From Bacillus zhangzhouensis (lineage in GTDB: Bacteria; Bacillota; Bacilli; Bacillales; Bacillaceae), in assembly GCA_025809375.1 (NCBI GenBank), contig CP099514.1:2046001-2110000 (forward strand): a stretch of DNA of 64,000 nt, written 5' to 3'. The notes beneath the pieces were generated by a model. The model did no database searches, was not told where the DNA came from, and saw only the letters and a list, made by a program, of their open reading frames with translations. Of the stretch, positions 8,015-16,576 are shown piece by piece. A program made the translations under genes and the position numbers. The stretch's first letter is position 1. The number at the start of each line of letters is the position of its first letter.

Positions 8015-8470
8015 CTATTTTAGTGCTTTTTCTTCGACAGCGTACGACTCAAATCCAACAGAACGATAGAGGCGTTTGGCTGAGTGATTAGTTGTCACCA
8101 CCGATCATTACATTTGCTCGATGTCCTGCCGTTCTCGCGCGAAGGAAAGAACTTTCATCATCAAGGCCTGGCCTGCTCCTTCTCCGCGGGCACTAGGTGT
8201 TACATACATCGCTGTCAGATTCGCTCGGTGCTTTAACTTCTGCAAGGTTTCTTGAATGAGCGTGACTGCCCCCATAAGCTGGCCTTGATGAAAAGCACCA
8301 AATGTCCACATAGATTGCGCCCAAGCAAAACGCGCTTTATATCTGTCCTTTGTATTGATTTGCTCTTCCTCATAGCTCATCGCAAAGCTCTCTGGATTGA
8401 ATTGCAATGCTTCTAGTCTGAGTGCTGCATATTCTTCAGCATCATCCGGTGTTAACAATTGAATATTCAG
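8015..8470 (-). pseudogene. GNAT acetyltransferase with two in-frame stops
   Basis: The frame beginning NIQLLTPDDAEEYAALRLEA is a GNAT acetyltransferase. It contains the acetyl-CoA loop as VTPSARGEGAG followed by QALMMKVLSFAR. After IEQM two stop codons (TAA TGA at about 8103-8108) interrupt it. The typical C-terminal end (VVTTNHSAKRLYRSVGF to EEKALK) continues in the same frame to a final TAG at 8015. The likely original start is a CTG at 8468-8470 behind GGAAGGG. Only a truncated protein without the last beta strands could be made. Confidence 0.75.
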
Positions 8471-8547
8471 AAAATCCCTTCCAAAAAATGATGGATCCTT
8501 CAATTTTACTTGAAAAGAACTGTGGATCAAAATTTTATGTCTAAATA

Positions 8548-8576
8548 TAAAAAGGCATCCCATAAAAGGATGCCCC
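8548..8576 (-). terminator. terminator of the cotD-like gene
   Basis: GGCATCC / GGATGCC pair around a seven-base loop, followed on the minus strand by a T-run. The same hairpin separates the coat gene from the GNAT remnant. Confidence 0.8.
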
Positions 8577-8581
8577 CTTCA

Positions 8582-8875
8582 TTACCACTTACAGTGCTTC
8601 ACCGGACGGCAGCAAGGGTTTTTGATATCACTGCCGCAATCGTATTCTTCTACAATATACTCGTTGTGAGTCGATTCAGTGACAGGATAGTAATTTTCTA
8701 TTCTTTTAATGTTTTTATTGACGTTTTTAATATGCGTTGGATGAATTTTTCTGATCGTTTGTTCATTTGTTCTTGTGTTGACAATTTGACGTGTGGGGAA
8801 AACAACCGTTTCGTCTCCTCCTTGGTTTCCTCTACGAGGTCCAAAGAAGAAATCATCTAATCGATTTCGGCTCAT
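8582..8875 (-). CDS. CotD-family inner spore coat protein
   Basis: This 97-residue protein has the CotD repeat style: VVFPTRQIVNTRTNEQTIRK, then IHPTHIKNVNKNIKRIENYYPVTES, ending in a Cys/His-rich tail (PCCRPVKHCKW). CotD proteins are late mother-cell products of the inner coat. A good sigma-K -10 element lies upstream at 8912-8920. The gene stands alone between a terminator and that promoter. Several CotD paralogues exist in Bacillus, so I give no symbol. Confidence 0.8.
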   Translation of the reverse strand: MSRNRLDDFFFGPRRGNQGGDETVVFPTRQIVNTRTNEQTIRKIHPTHIKNVNKNIKRIENYYPVTESTHNEYIVEEYDCGSDIKNPCCRPVKHCKW

Positions 8876-8911
8876 CTCAACACCCCTTCAAGTTGTCTTT
8901 CACTTACACTC

Positions 8912-8937
8912 TATCGTATGTCAGAGGCACCTTTCGT
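8912..8937 (-). promoter_or_regulatory. candidate sigma-K promoter of the cotD-like gene
   Basis: On the minus strand CATACGATA matches the sigma-K -10 consensus CATAnnnTA exactly (8912-8920). An AC dinucleotide sits 15 bases upstream, close to the usual spacing. It is consistent with late mother-cell expression of a coat gene. Confidence 0.55.
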
Positions 8938-8993
8938 GATTAGATGCATATCTATTTTTTAAAAAATCCACTCTCTATCTAGTTTTCTCTTTC

Positions 8994-9022
8994 TTTACAA
9001 AAGGACAATTTTAACATATTAT
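8994..9022 (+). promoter_or_regulatory. predicted sigma-A promoter
   Basis: TTTACA (8994-8999), 17 bases, then TATTAT (9017-9022). It faces the small gene at 9126 with a leader of about 95 bases. Confidence 0.6.
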
Positions 9023-9125
9023 ATAAATGGTACATTAAGAAGAAAGAACATTCATGAAAACAAAACATCAGCTCTTTTTATTCAATTCATTTTTTTCACT
9101 CATTATCAAATAAGAGGTGAACGAT

Positions 9126-9338
9126 ATGATCAACTCGACACAGCCATTCGAACGAAACAAGTTAGACATTGCACTTGAACTAACTCAATTACATCTGAAT
9201 CAATATCAAACAAATCATCCTGATCAGCTGAGTGAAATCTACGCGAAATATTACGCACTGCTTGAAGTGCTGGATTTGTCTTCCTATGATCAATTGATTG
9301 ATTTACTGCCAAATGAGCTCAAACAGACACTTGAGTAA
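9126..9338 (+). CDS. small conserved-looking hypothetical protein (70 residues)
   Basis: The ATG at 9126 lies six bases after AAGAGGTG. A clear promoter (8994-9022) and a terminator just after the stop make this a complete single-gene unit. The acidic, helix-rich product starts MINSTQPFERNKLDIALELT and has two leucine-rich amphipathic stretches (LTQLHLNQYQ, YALLEVLDLSSYDQLIDLLP). There is no signal peptide, membrane segment or cysteine. I do not recognise the family. An interaction or regulatory role would be a guess. Confidence 0.75.
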   Translation: MINSTQPFERNKLDIALELTQLHLNQYQTNHPDQLSEIYAKYYALLEVLDLSSYDQLIDLLPNELKQTLE

Positions 9339-9371
9339 AAAACCATCTACCCACATGGGATAAATGGTTTT
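9339..9371 (+). terminator. terminator of the 70-residue gene
   Basis: AAAACCAT / ATGGTTTT enclose an inner CCCA / TGGG pair. T-rich sequence follows. Confidence 0.75.
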
Positions 9372-9378
9372 CTTTATT

Positions 9379-9640
9379 TTATATACGTGTAGCCATATCG
9401 GTTTCAATTTGCTCTAAGCTTCTTCCTTTTGTCTCGGCTAGCACAAATCGAGTGAATAACAGCCCGATTCAGCAGATGACTCCGAATGAGGAGAAAATCA
9501 CCCCAAAGCTGAATTGGTCTGAAATCAGGATAGGGAAAACGAGTCCAACTGCTAATGACTCGGTCCAGTTAAAGCCAGAAGAAATACCTGCTCCGATGAC
9601 TCTTACAAAAAGGATTGCCATAACATATGGTCTTCGTTAT
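9379..9640 (-). pseudogene. C-terminal remnant of a sugar-porter MFS transporter
   Basis: The minus strand encodes the last part of a sugar-porter family protein: RVIGAGISSGFNWTESLAVG, two further hydrophobic helices, then ETKGRSLEQIETD. The ETKGRSLEQIE end is characteristic of sugar:proton symporters. One in-frame TGA interrupts the last helix (VIC-stop-IGLLF). The N-terminal two thirds are absent; the fragment abuts the end of the esterase gene. It is a deletion remnant. Confidence 0.8.
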
Positions 9641-10506
9641 TGATTTTGTTTTTTGACAAAAGCCATAACAGCCTCTGTCATTTTTTGTGCTTCTTTTGGC
9701 GCTCTGTCTGATCCAAACCATTTATTCAGATTACTGTGGCTCAGCGTATGAACCCGAAAAACAAATCGAGAGCCTTTATCATGATTCAGTTTTTCTGCAA
9801 ATCGGTACACCTCAGGATTTTCCCTGCCTGTAACCAAATAGACAGGCGGTAAATTCGCTTGATTCATATAAGTGACCGGTGATGCCTTTGTCCATTTCTC
9901 CTTTTGTTTGCCAAAGACTTTTTTGTACGATGGGATGGCTTGTATAAATTGATTGATGTTTAACGGACCGTCTAGAACAACGATGGATTTGATCGTTTTT
10001 GGCGACAGCCCCTGACGTTTTAAGTAGGTCGAATCTGTGGCAACCAATGCTGTCAAATGACCGCCCGCTGAGTGACCCATGACATTGATTTTTGTTGAAT
10101 CAATTTGATATTCATCCGCATGATCCTTAACCCATTTAATGGCGTGTGCCGTATCATCTGCCATCTGCTCATAGTGGGCATCTGGATGAAGCCGATAATT
10201 CATTGAAACAAACACATATCCCTGATCAGTAAAATAATCCGCTTTAGAAGCGACTCTATTCTTATCGCCGCCTGTCCAGCCGCCGCCATGGAGATAGATC
10301 ATCACTGGATGCTTCTTCTTTTTGTCTTCATCTTTGCTCTTTGGCATATACATATCGAGTGTTTGCTGTTTGTTTTGTGTGTCTGCGTAATAGATGTTAA
10401 CTGTCGGATTAGGCTGGTTGAAACGGAACACAAAGAAAGCGCATATCAATAATCCAGCGATGACCGCCGCAAATAAGAGCCATTTCATGATTCGATTCAA
10501 TGTCAT
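9637..10506 (-). CDS. membrane-anchored alpha/beta-hydrolase esterase
   Basis: This 289-residue protein has one N-terminal membrane helix (residues 9-28) and an alpha/beta-hydrolase domain of the BD-FAE/carboxylesterase type. The oxyanion-hole motif HGGGW starts at His73, and the nucleophile elbow GHSAGG contains Ser146. A catalytic His is likely in the late LSHSNLNKW segment. It is expected to act outside the membrane on small esters; the substrate is not predictable. Its stop lies within the degraded transporter fragment, and it reads in the same direction as the acyl-CoA dehydrogenase upstream. Confidence 0.85.
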   Translation of the reverse strand: MTLNRIMKWLLFAAVIAGLLICAFFVFRFNQPNPTVNIYYADTQNKQQTLDMYMPKSKDEDKKKKHPVMIYLHGGGWTGGDKNRVASKADYFTDQGYVFVSMNYRLHPDAHYEQMADDTAHAIKWVKDHADEYQIDSTKINVMGHSAGGHLTALVATDSTYLKRQGLSPKTIKSIVVLDGPLNINQFIQAIPSYKKVFGKQKEKWTKASPVTYMNQANLPPVYLVTGRENPEVYRFAEKLNHDKGSRFVFRVHTLSHSNLNKWFGSDRAPKEAQKMTEAVMAFVKKQNQ

Positions 10507-10547
10507 TGCACCTTTCTATGTTGGGATGGGGGAGCATGAGTATCATA

Positions 10548-11711
10548 TTAGCTTTCTTTTTTCTCTTCTATGGCCTGCTTCGCAATTTTTGAAATCGTCA
10601 TATCATCCATTGGCGGGTTATGGAGCCCAGCACGAATATCTCGATAGTAACGCTGAAGCGGACAGTCAAGGCTCAAGCTTTTTGCACCAACTAAACGCAT
10701 AGCTTTATCGACCACTTGCAGACTATGATTGACGACTGTATGCTTCACAGCACCAAATTCATTGATTAACAGCTCTCTTTTCTCTGGCTGCTCATACAAA
10801 GTTGTCGTTGAATAAATGACGTGGCGCGCTTGCTTTAGTAGTAAATCAATTTCGCCAATCAGTGCTTGGACATTTGGCAGGTCACTAATCGTTCCGTTGA
10901 TACTGTTCGGTGAATGTGTGATGGCATACTGAACAGCATAATCTCTAGCCGCTTGTGCAATCCCTAAATAGCAGGAAGGAATATGGGCGATCCAAGGGTT
11001 TAACGTACCGCCTCGAGGCCCTTTTTGCACTTCAACAAGCATATCATCTGAGACCACTACTTGATCTAAGATTAAATCATGGCTTTCTGTTCCTCTCATG
11101 CCGACAACATCCCATGTTTCTTCTATAGAAATACCTTCTGTGTCACGATGAATTAAGAAGAATCCTATCACCTCTTTTTCTTCGATCCATACGCCAACTA
11201 AAAAGTAGGTAAGAGCTGGTGACATCGTTGTGAAAATTTTACGTCCACTGATCACCCAGCGATCACCTGATTTCATCGCTGTTGTCCCAGGCTTGCCTCC
11301 TCTTGTTGGACTGCCTGTCTGCGCCTCACTCACAGCACGGTTGACAAGGGCGCCCTTCTTCACTTCTTCCGCAAAGAATTGCAGCTGCTTCTCATTCCAT
11401 AGTTTTTTTTCATAAATTTCGCCTACAACCCCTTGGTGCCAGCCGATCGATAAGGCAGTCGCTCCGTCCATACTGCCAAGCGTTTCTTGAAACAGAACCA
11501 TATCCTTGACAGATTGACCTCCGCCTCCATATTCAGCTGGAAGAGACAAGGTTGTGTATCCCATGTTTACTAATGATTCGATATTCTTTTTAGGAAAATA
11601 AGCGCCTTCATCATGTTTTTTTGCGTTTTGTTCAATTGTTTCACGAAGAGATTCTAGCTGATTGAGCCATGTTTTTTGAAAATCGGTATCGACAAATAAT
11701 GCTTTAGACAA
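10548..11711 (-). CDS. acyl-CoA dehydrogenase family flavoprotein
   Basis: The predicted 387-residue protein has the three-domain acyl-CoA dehydrogenase layout. An N-terminal helical domain contains the SLPAEYGGGG turn. A middle beta domain has the FAD/substrate segments VSEAQTGSPTRGG and WVISGRKIFTT. The C-terminal helical domain ends with the arginine-rich YRDIRAG. These enzymes dehydrogenate acyl-CoA thioesters with FAD; YdbM-like and sulfur-compound monooxygenase-like members share this shape, so the substrate is open. I prefer the TTG start at 11709-11711 behind AGAGGAG; a longer in-frame start exists at 11738. Confidence 0.82.
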   Translation of the reverse strand: MSKALFVDTDFQKTWLNQLESLRETIEQNAKKHDEGAYFPKKNIESLVNMGYTTLSLPAEYGGGGQSVKDMVLFQETLGSMDGATALSIGWHQGVVGEIYEKKLWNEKQLQFFAEEVKKGALVNRAVSEAQTGSPTRGGKPGTTAMKSGDRWVISGRKIFTTMSPALTYFLVGVWIEEKEVIGFFLIHRDTEGISIEETWDVVGMRGTESHDLILDQVVVSDDMLVEVQKGPRGGTLNPWIAHIPSCYLGIAQAARDYAVQYAITHSPNSINGTISDLPNVQALIGEIDLLLKQARHVIYSTTTLYEQPEKRELLINEFGAVKHTVVNHSLQVVDKAMRLVGAKSLSLDCPLQRYYRDIRAGLHNPPMDDMTISKIAKQAIEEKKES

Positions 11712-11855
11712 AACGTATCCAACTCCTCTGTTCCTCACAATCTATGATATCTCATTTTTCCACTCGGAATGAATAAAACATACTTTACTTATAGGATTTA
11801 GTATGTTAAATTTTATCAATATTAAATACATCTGTCAAAGGAACGTGATGCTTTT

Positions 11856-12366
11856 ATGATCTCAGCTAGTAATCTACATAAACCCTATGAAGAAGGTGCA
11901 GTGGTCGCAATGATTGGAACGAGCGGATCAGGAAAAACAAACTTCTCCGCAGTTTAAACCGCCTCGACATTCCAGACAAAGGAGAGCTGATTGTTGGAGA
12001 AGCCGCGATTCAATTTGAACGATATCATCAAAAAGATTTTTAAAACCAAGGCAGCAATCTTCCATGTGTTTCAGCATTATCACTTATTTCAAAATAAACA
12101 GCACTTGAAAATATTACAGAGGGATTGATTGTGTCCCAAACATGTCTAAGTATTGGAGGACAATTTTTATCTCGGATTGGACTGCTTCATAAAAAAATCC
12201 ATTTCCGTGTGAATGATCTAGCGGCCAGCAGCAGCGGTTTGGAACTGCCCGTGCTCTTGTGATGAATCCCGCGGTGCTTTTGTTTGATGAACCAAGATGG
12301 TCAGGGAAATCGTTGAAAAAGGCTCATCGCTGCTGAGCATTTTCTTTGAATCAGCTTTTGCATGAT
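11856..12366 (+). pseudogene. decayed amino-acid ABC transporter ATPase (GlnQ/TcyC type)
   Basis: Pieces of a polar amino acid transporter ATPase occur in several frames on the plus strand. In order they are MISASNLHK, the Walker A region VVAMIGTSGSGKT, SLNRLDIPDKGELIVG, VFQHYHLFQNK, RIGLLHKK, then ARALVMNPAVLLFDEP (Walker B), and a tail with VEKGSS..FFES. Frameshifts, deletions and a TAA separate them, and the LSGGQ signature is scrambled. In the B. subtilis group such ATPases serve cystine or glutamine uptake. No permease or binding-protein gene lies next to it. It is inactive. It fills most of the 11.74-12.40 kb gap. Confidence 0.85.
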
Positions 12367-12406
12367 TAGAGAAACGTACAGCATATATGGAAGATTCTCG
12401 GGCATG

Positions 12407-12445
12407 AAAAAGTCGATCAGGCACAAAACACCTGACCGGCTTTTT
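12407..12445. terminator. bidirectional terminator after the manganese catalase gene
   Basis: A 15-base arm starting AAAAAGTCG pairs with a matching arm ending CTTTTT around a nine-base loop. It serves the minus-strand catalase, whose stop overlaps it, and the plus-strand remnant. Confidence 0.8.
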
Positions 12446-13275
12446 CATTCACCCTTTTTTGGTGTGTTAAACAGTTCTTTTGGTGCGGGTTTGAGCTTTG
12501 GTGCTGAGCCGAATACAACAGGTGCAGAAATATATCTGAACTCTCCTTTTCCATCCATGCTGCGGCCATGTGCCCATCTGCCTTGCTTGCTTTCTTCCCC
12601 TCTTGAGAAGTTAAACAAGTCATAGGATACTTGCTGTTTTTCTAGTGAACGAGGGAAGGTGGTTGGTACGACGACATCCCCTTCTCGCTCTTCTAATTCC
12701 TTAATTGCGGCAAGCCACATATTTTGATGATATGTATCACGAGCAATGAGGAAGGAGAGCATATCCTTGACGCCGCGGTCATCTGTCATTTCGTAAAGCC
12801 TTGTAACCTGAAGTCTCCCTTGTGATTCTGCATTTAAATTAGCTCTGAAATCAGCCATTAAATTTCCGCTTGCAATGATATACTTGGCATTCCACGGATA
12901 CCCTTGACTATCCGCTGCCATCGCCCCTAAGCCGGCAACAATCGCATGCTGCGGGTTCATTCCGCCCATAACAGCCGCAAGTGTTGGATCGCTTTGATAC
13001 GCCTGTTCCTGTTCTTTTACCGGTGCTTTATCAAGTAGACGTGCGATCATTGTCGCCAGCATTTCAACATGACCAATTTCCTCTGTCCCGATGTCAAACA
13101 ATAAATCTCTGTATTTTTGATCTGCCCGGCAATTAAAGCCTTGAAATAAATATTGCATCATCACGCTGATTTCACCATATTGACCACCTAATACCTCTTG
13201 CAGCTTCTTCCCATAAAGCGGATCAGGCTTTGAAGGCTTTGCTTCATATTGCAATTCTTTGATGTGATAAAACAT
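12445..13275 (-). CDS. manganese catalase (YdbD-like)
   Basis: This 276-residue ferritin-like protein should disproportionate hydrogen peroxide at a di-manganese centre. All five ligands are visible: Glu35 (GEIS), Glu66 and His69 (EEIGHVE), Glu150 (NLNAES) and His183 (DTYHQNMW). Length and the C-terminal tail match the Bacillus YdbD/CotJC-like manganese catalases. The ATG at 13275 follows GGGAGATGAC. It is transcribed alone. Many relatives are general-stress or sporulation genes; I found no convincing alternative-sigma promoter upstream. Confidence 0.92.
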   Translation of the reverse strand: MFYHIKELQYEAKPSKPDPLYGKKLQEVLGGQYGEISVMMQYLFQGFNCRADQKYRDLLFDIGTEEIGHVEMLATMIARLLDKAPVKEQEQAYQSDPTLAAVMGGMNPQHAIVAGLGAMAADSQGYPWNAKYIIASGNLMADFRANLNAESQGRLQVTRLYEMTDDRGVKDMLSFLIARDTYHQNMWLAAIKELEEREGDVVVPTTFPRSLEKQQVSYDLFNFSRGEESKQGRWAHGRSMDGKGEFRYISAPVVFGSAPKLKPAPKELFNTPKKGE

Positions 13276-13361
13276 GATGTCATCTCCCTTATGAAAAACA
13301 TCTTTTCACTTATCACTATTCAACCGCATGCCTCTTTATGAAAATGAGTAGAATATACGCA

Positions 13362-13396
13362 TAAAAAAAGAGAATGGCATCTATCTGCCATTCCCT
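13362..13396 (-). terminator. terminator of bdhA
   Basis: GAATGGCA / TGCCATTC pair around a six-base loop, with eight A on the plus strand giving a minus-strand U-run. Confidence 0.88.
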
Positions 13397-13405
13397 TCGT
13401 CATAC

Positions 13406-14446
13406 TTATTCAGCACTAACTAAAATTTTCACTTGATCTTTTTCATTGATTAATGCATGGAAGCCATCCTCGATCACATCGTCTAGCTTGATTTTTTTCG
13501 TGACGAGTGTGTCTGCAGAGAAATAGCCTTTTCTCATTAAGTTTAATACAGATGGGAATACATCTCTGTAGCCGATAATTCCTTTCACTGTACGTTCTTT
13601 AATGACAATATCGTTCGGCATAATTTCTGCGCCTTTTTCCCAAATGCTTACAATAACTGTTTCACCAGAGATTCTAGTTGATTGGATTGCTTGCTTCAAT
13701 ACAACAGGTACACCTGTCACTTCAAAAGAAACATCGACGCCACCGTTTGTACGGCGTGCGATTTCTTGAACAACATCTTCATACTGAGAAGGATCCACAA
13801 TGATCGCTCCAAGCTCTTTTGCCTTCTCTTGGCGTTCTTTTGATAATTCAACTGCGTAAATATCAGTAGCACCAGCTGCTTTTAATGCTTCAATAACAAG
13901 TAAGCCAATTGGTCCGCAGCCAAACACAGCCGCTGTATCCCCAGCTTGTACTTTACTAGAACGAACCGCATATAAAGCAACTGCAGAAGGCTCAACAAGC
14001 GCGCCTTGCTCATATGAAATTTCGTCTGGCAATAAATGAAGTAATTCTTCATCGACTGATACATATTCAGAGAATCCACCGCCTCCTCCGGCAAGTCCTA
14101 AAAAGCCCATGTTTTCATCTAAGTTATAAGCACCTTGATGCCCGTGAGTTGCAAAAATAGGTTCAACAACCACTCGATCGCCTACTTTGTAATTACTCAC
14201 ACCTTCTCCTACTTCAACAACCTCACCAGAGAACTCGTGTCCCATCGTTACTGGTGCTTTTTCTTTTGTAAGTGGATGAGGTTCATTCACAGGAATGAAG
14301 ATCGGTCCGCCTAAATATTCATGTAAATCACTACCACAAATGCCGCACCATTTTACTTTAAGTTTCACTTTTCCTGGAGCAACTGTTGGTTCGTCAATTT
14401 CTTCTAGTCGAATGTCCTTTTGATCGTGCCAGCGTAGTGCTTTCAT
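13406..14446 (-). CDS. bdhA: (R,R)-butanediol dehydrogenase / acetoin reductase
   Basis: This zinc-dependent medium-chain dehydrogenase (346 residues) interconverts acetoin and 2,3-butanediol with NAD(H), an overflow route at low oxygen or in stationary phase. Zinc ligands Cys37 and His70-Glu71 (MGHEFSGEV) are present, as is the LVEPSAVA glutamate. The nucleotide fold motif is GCGPIG. The sequence follows B. subtilis BdhA closely as I remember it, including HEYLGGPIFIP. The ATG at 14444-14446 follows AAAAGGGG. A perfect 12-bp palindrome lies upstream at the promoter (14481-14492). Confidence 0.95.
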   Translation of the reverse strand: MKALRWHDQKDIRLEEIDEPTVAPGKVKLKVKWCGICGSDLHEYLGGPIFIPVNEPHPLTKEKAPVTMGHEFSGEVVEVGEGVSNYKVGDRVVVEPIFATHGHQGAYNLDENMGFLGLAGGGGGFSEYVSVDEELLHLLPDEISYEQGALVEPSAVALYAVRSSKVQAGDTAAVFGCGPIGLLVIEALKAAGATDIYAVELSKERQEKAKELGAIIVDPSQYEDVVQEIARRTNGGVDVSFEVTGVPVVLKQAIQSTRISGETVIVSIWEKGAEIMPNDIVIKERTVKGIIGYRDVFPSVLNLMRKGYFSADTLVTKKIKLDDVIEDGFHALINEKDQVKILVSAE

Positions 14447-14480
14447 TTGTAAGACCCCTTTTCTCATCAATTTAATTAAC

Positions 14481-14520
14481 TTACTTAAGTAATGATAACA
14501 TAACTTTTTTAATTTTCTAA
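14481..14520 (-). promoter_or_regulatory. bdhA promoter with a palindromic operator
   Basis: On the minus strand TTAGAA, a 17-base spacer and TATCAT form a plausible sigma-A promoter. The perfect palindrome TTACTTAAGTAA (14481-14492) directly follows the -10 and covers the expected transcription start. That is a typical repressor position. The regulator is unknown. Confidence 0.5.
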
Positions 14521-14890
14521 GTAAGATGCACTATTTTTTTCACAGTCAATGGACGATAGATGACAAAACATAACAATAGACAGATAAGGAGCATACATAT
14601 ACAACCAATAACGACGGAAATCCTGATCGATAAAATATGAGCGGGTCCGCCGAATATTCCTGTTATGGTCATCGTTAGAATGGCTTCAGCCAAAGCATAA
14701 AAGCTGGCTACCCTCCCCATAGGATAATTGTTAGATAGAACGTCATTAACCCTGTATTCGCAAAAGCCAAAAGAAGGCTAATATAAATAAATTTCGCTGT
14801 TCGCTTGCCCATTCTTGAAATGGGTAACTTTTTTTCGTTCCATTCCCTCTTCTAAAAAATTTCCTCCATTGTTCTGTAGATAGACAGGTC
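14517..14890 (-). pseudogene. C-terminal remnant of an MFS efflux transporter
   Basis: The minus strand shows the last helices of a major-facilitator protein: PISRMGKRTAKFIYISLLLA, then a frameshift after ANTGLMT, then NNYPMGRVASFYALAEAILT, two more hydrophobic helices (SIRISVVIGCICMLLICLLL), and a stop at 14517. The NYPMGRVASFY-type motif is usual in MFS members of Firmicutes. The N-terminal half is missing and there is no ribosome binding site. It sits between bdhA and the formaldehyde dehydrogenase gene. Confidence 0.75.
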
Positions 14891-15020
14891 ACATGATTTG
14901 TATAGTGCAGGCTTTTCATCATTTGGCGAAACATTATCAATATGGATTTGTATATTCTATGTGATTTTCCACAATAAAGAGCCGTCCCATTTAATTGAGC
15001 GGCCTCATTCAAGTTAAAAA

Positions 15021-16235
15021 TTATCGAGAAAGCATCCCGTGCGGATCAATGACAAATTTCTTCGCCACACCCGAATCAAAGTCACTATATCCTTTAGGGG
15101 CTTGATCAAGGTCAATGACGGTCGCATTGACGGCTTTAGCGATCTGTGCTCTGCCGCTTAAAATGGATTTCATAAGACTGCGATGATATTGCATAACAGG
15201 GGTTTGACCTGTCACAAAGGTATGAGCTTTCGCCCAGCCAAGTCCAATTCGCACTTTCAGAGAACCGACTTTTGCATCGGCATCCACTGCTCCTGGATCT
15301 TCTGTGACATAAAGCCCTGGAATTCCAAGCTTGCCGCCAACTTTAGTAATATCCATAATCGTATTTAAAACAGTTGCTGGTGCTTCTCCCTGATCTCCAT
15401 GACCCGAAGCTTCAAAGCCGACACAATCGACGGCACAATCAACTTCTGGCTCCCCTAAAATATTCGTAATTTGTTCGCCGATTCGATCATGTTTTCGTAG
15501 ATTGATCGTCTCACAGCCGAAGCTTCTTGCCTGTTCCAGTCTTTGCTCATTCAGATCTCCAACAATCACAGCAGATGCGCCAAGAAGCTGAGCCGAATGG
15601 GCTGCTGCAAGACCTACTGGCCCAGCACCTGCAATATATACGGTCGAACCAGGCTTTACTCCACCCGTATAAGCACCATGAAAACCTGTCGGGAAAATAT
15701 CGGAAAGCATCGTGAGATCAAGGATTTTTTCCATCGCTTGATCTTTGTCTGGAAATTTAAGCAGTTGAAAATCTGCATATGGAACCATGACATACTCGGA
15801 TTGGCCGCCAACCCATCCGCCCATATCTACATATCCATAGGCAGAGCCTGGGCGGTCCGGGTTTACATTTAAGCACACATGGGTTTTTTGTTCCTTACAC
15901 ATGACGCAGCGTCCGCATGCAATATTAAACGGAACGGACACGAGATCTCCTTTTTGAATAAACTCCACATCTCGCCCAACTTCCACGACCTCACCTGTAA
16001 TTTCATGACCAAGGACAAGTCCTTCAGGTGCAGTCGTACGCCCTCTTACCATGTGCTGATCACTTCCGCAAATATTCGTCGTCACTACTTTTAAAATGAC
16101 ACCATGCTCACATTTTCGGCCCACATTGGCTTTAGGTACACCCGGTCCGTCTTTTAATTCCAAATCAGGGTATCCAATATCCTCAACTGCTACTTTTCCT
16201 GCTCCTTTATAAACGACACCTTTGTTTCCCGACAT
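15021..16235 (-). CDS. fdhA: glutathione-independent formaldehyde dehydrogenase
   Basis: This 404-residue zinc enzyme belongs to the Pseudomonas putida FDH type, which oxidises formaldehyde to formate by NAD-dependent dismutation without glutathione. The start MSGNKGVVYKGAGKVAVEDI and the tail KKFVIDPHG match that family. Catalytic zinc ligands include Cys56 (NICGSDQH) and His77 (LGHEITGEV). The structural zinc set is Cys107, 110, 113 and 121. The NAD motif is GAGPVG. The length fits the family (about 398). It is a single gene with a good AGGGAGGAATG site, next to transporter debris. Confidence 0.92.
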   Translation of the reverse strand: MSGNKGVVYKGAGKVAVEDIGYPDLELKDGPGVPKANVGRKCEHGVILKVVTTNICGSDQHMVRGRTTAPEGLVLGHEITGEVVEVGRDVEFIQKGDLVSVPFNIACGRCVMCKEQKTHVCLNVNPDRPGSAYGYVDMGGWVGGQSEYVMVPYADFQLLKFPDKDQAMEKILDLTMLSDIFPTGFHGAYTGGVKPGSTVYIAGAGPVGLAAAHSAQLLGASAVIVGDLNEQRLEQARSFGCETINLRKHDRIGEQITNILGEPEVDCAVDCVGFEASGHGDQGEAPATVLNTIMDITKVGGKLGIPGLYVTEDPGAVDADAKVGSLKVRIGLGWAKAHTFVTGQTPVMQYHRSLMKSILSGRAQIAKAVNATVIDLDQAPKGYSDFDSGVAKKFVIDPHGMLSR

Positions 16236-16530
16236 GATTTCATTCCTCCCTTTTGTTTAAAAATGAAGTCTCTACAATTTTCTCTATTTCTGATGCAATT
16301 CCCTTCTCAAACAGCCTATAATGTGAAAAAGAAGGAGACACACGTCTACGTGAAAAAGAAACATGTGTCTTTCAGCGAAATAAAAAAGAAAATATTGAAA
16401 AAAAAGCTAAACTTTTGCAGAATGGTGTCGATATAAGAAATAAGCCAGACAGGTATCCTTAATCGACAAACAAATTCCTTATATATACTATCATTCCTTA
16501 CACACCTGGCTGGCGCCTACATCACATACA

Positions 16531-16559
16531 AAAGGCTCTTCTGATGAAGAGCCTTTTTT
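16531..16559. terminator. terminator hairpin, first of a tandem pair
   Basis: AAAGGCTCTTC and GAAGAGCCTTT form a perfect 11-bp stem with loop TGAT, and a T-run follows on the plus strand. It can also work for the minus strand. Confidence 0.85.
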
Positions 16560-16576
16560 ACATTCGATTGCAGGCA

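Noticed and set aside
8510..8860. 116-codon plus-strand frame opposite the cotD-like gene
   Set aside because: It lies antisense to a recognisable coat protein gene with its own promoter and terminator, and shows no family features.
12218..12448. 76-codon minus-strand frame after the catalase gene
   Set aside because: It crosses the bidirectional terminator and lies on the complement of the decayed ABC ATPase, whose protein similarity is on the plus strand.
14746..15012. 88-codon minus-strand frame MNEAAQLNGTALYC...
   Set aside because: It is a shadow frame: the MFS helices (PISRMGKRTAKF, LLLAFANTG) are in a neighbouring phase, so the region is treated as a transporter remnant.
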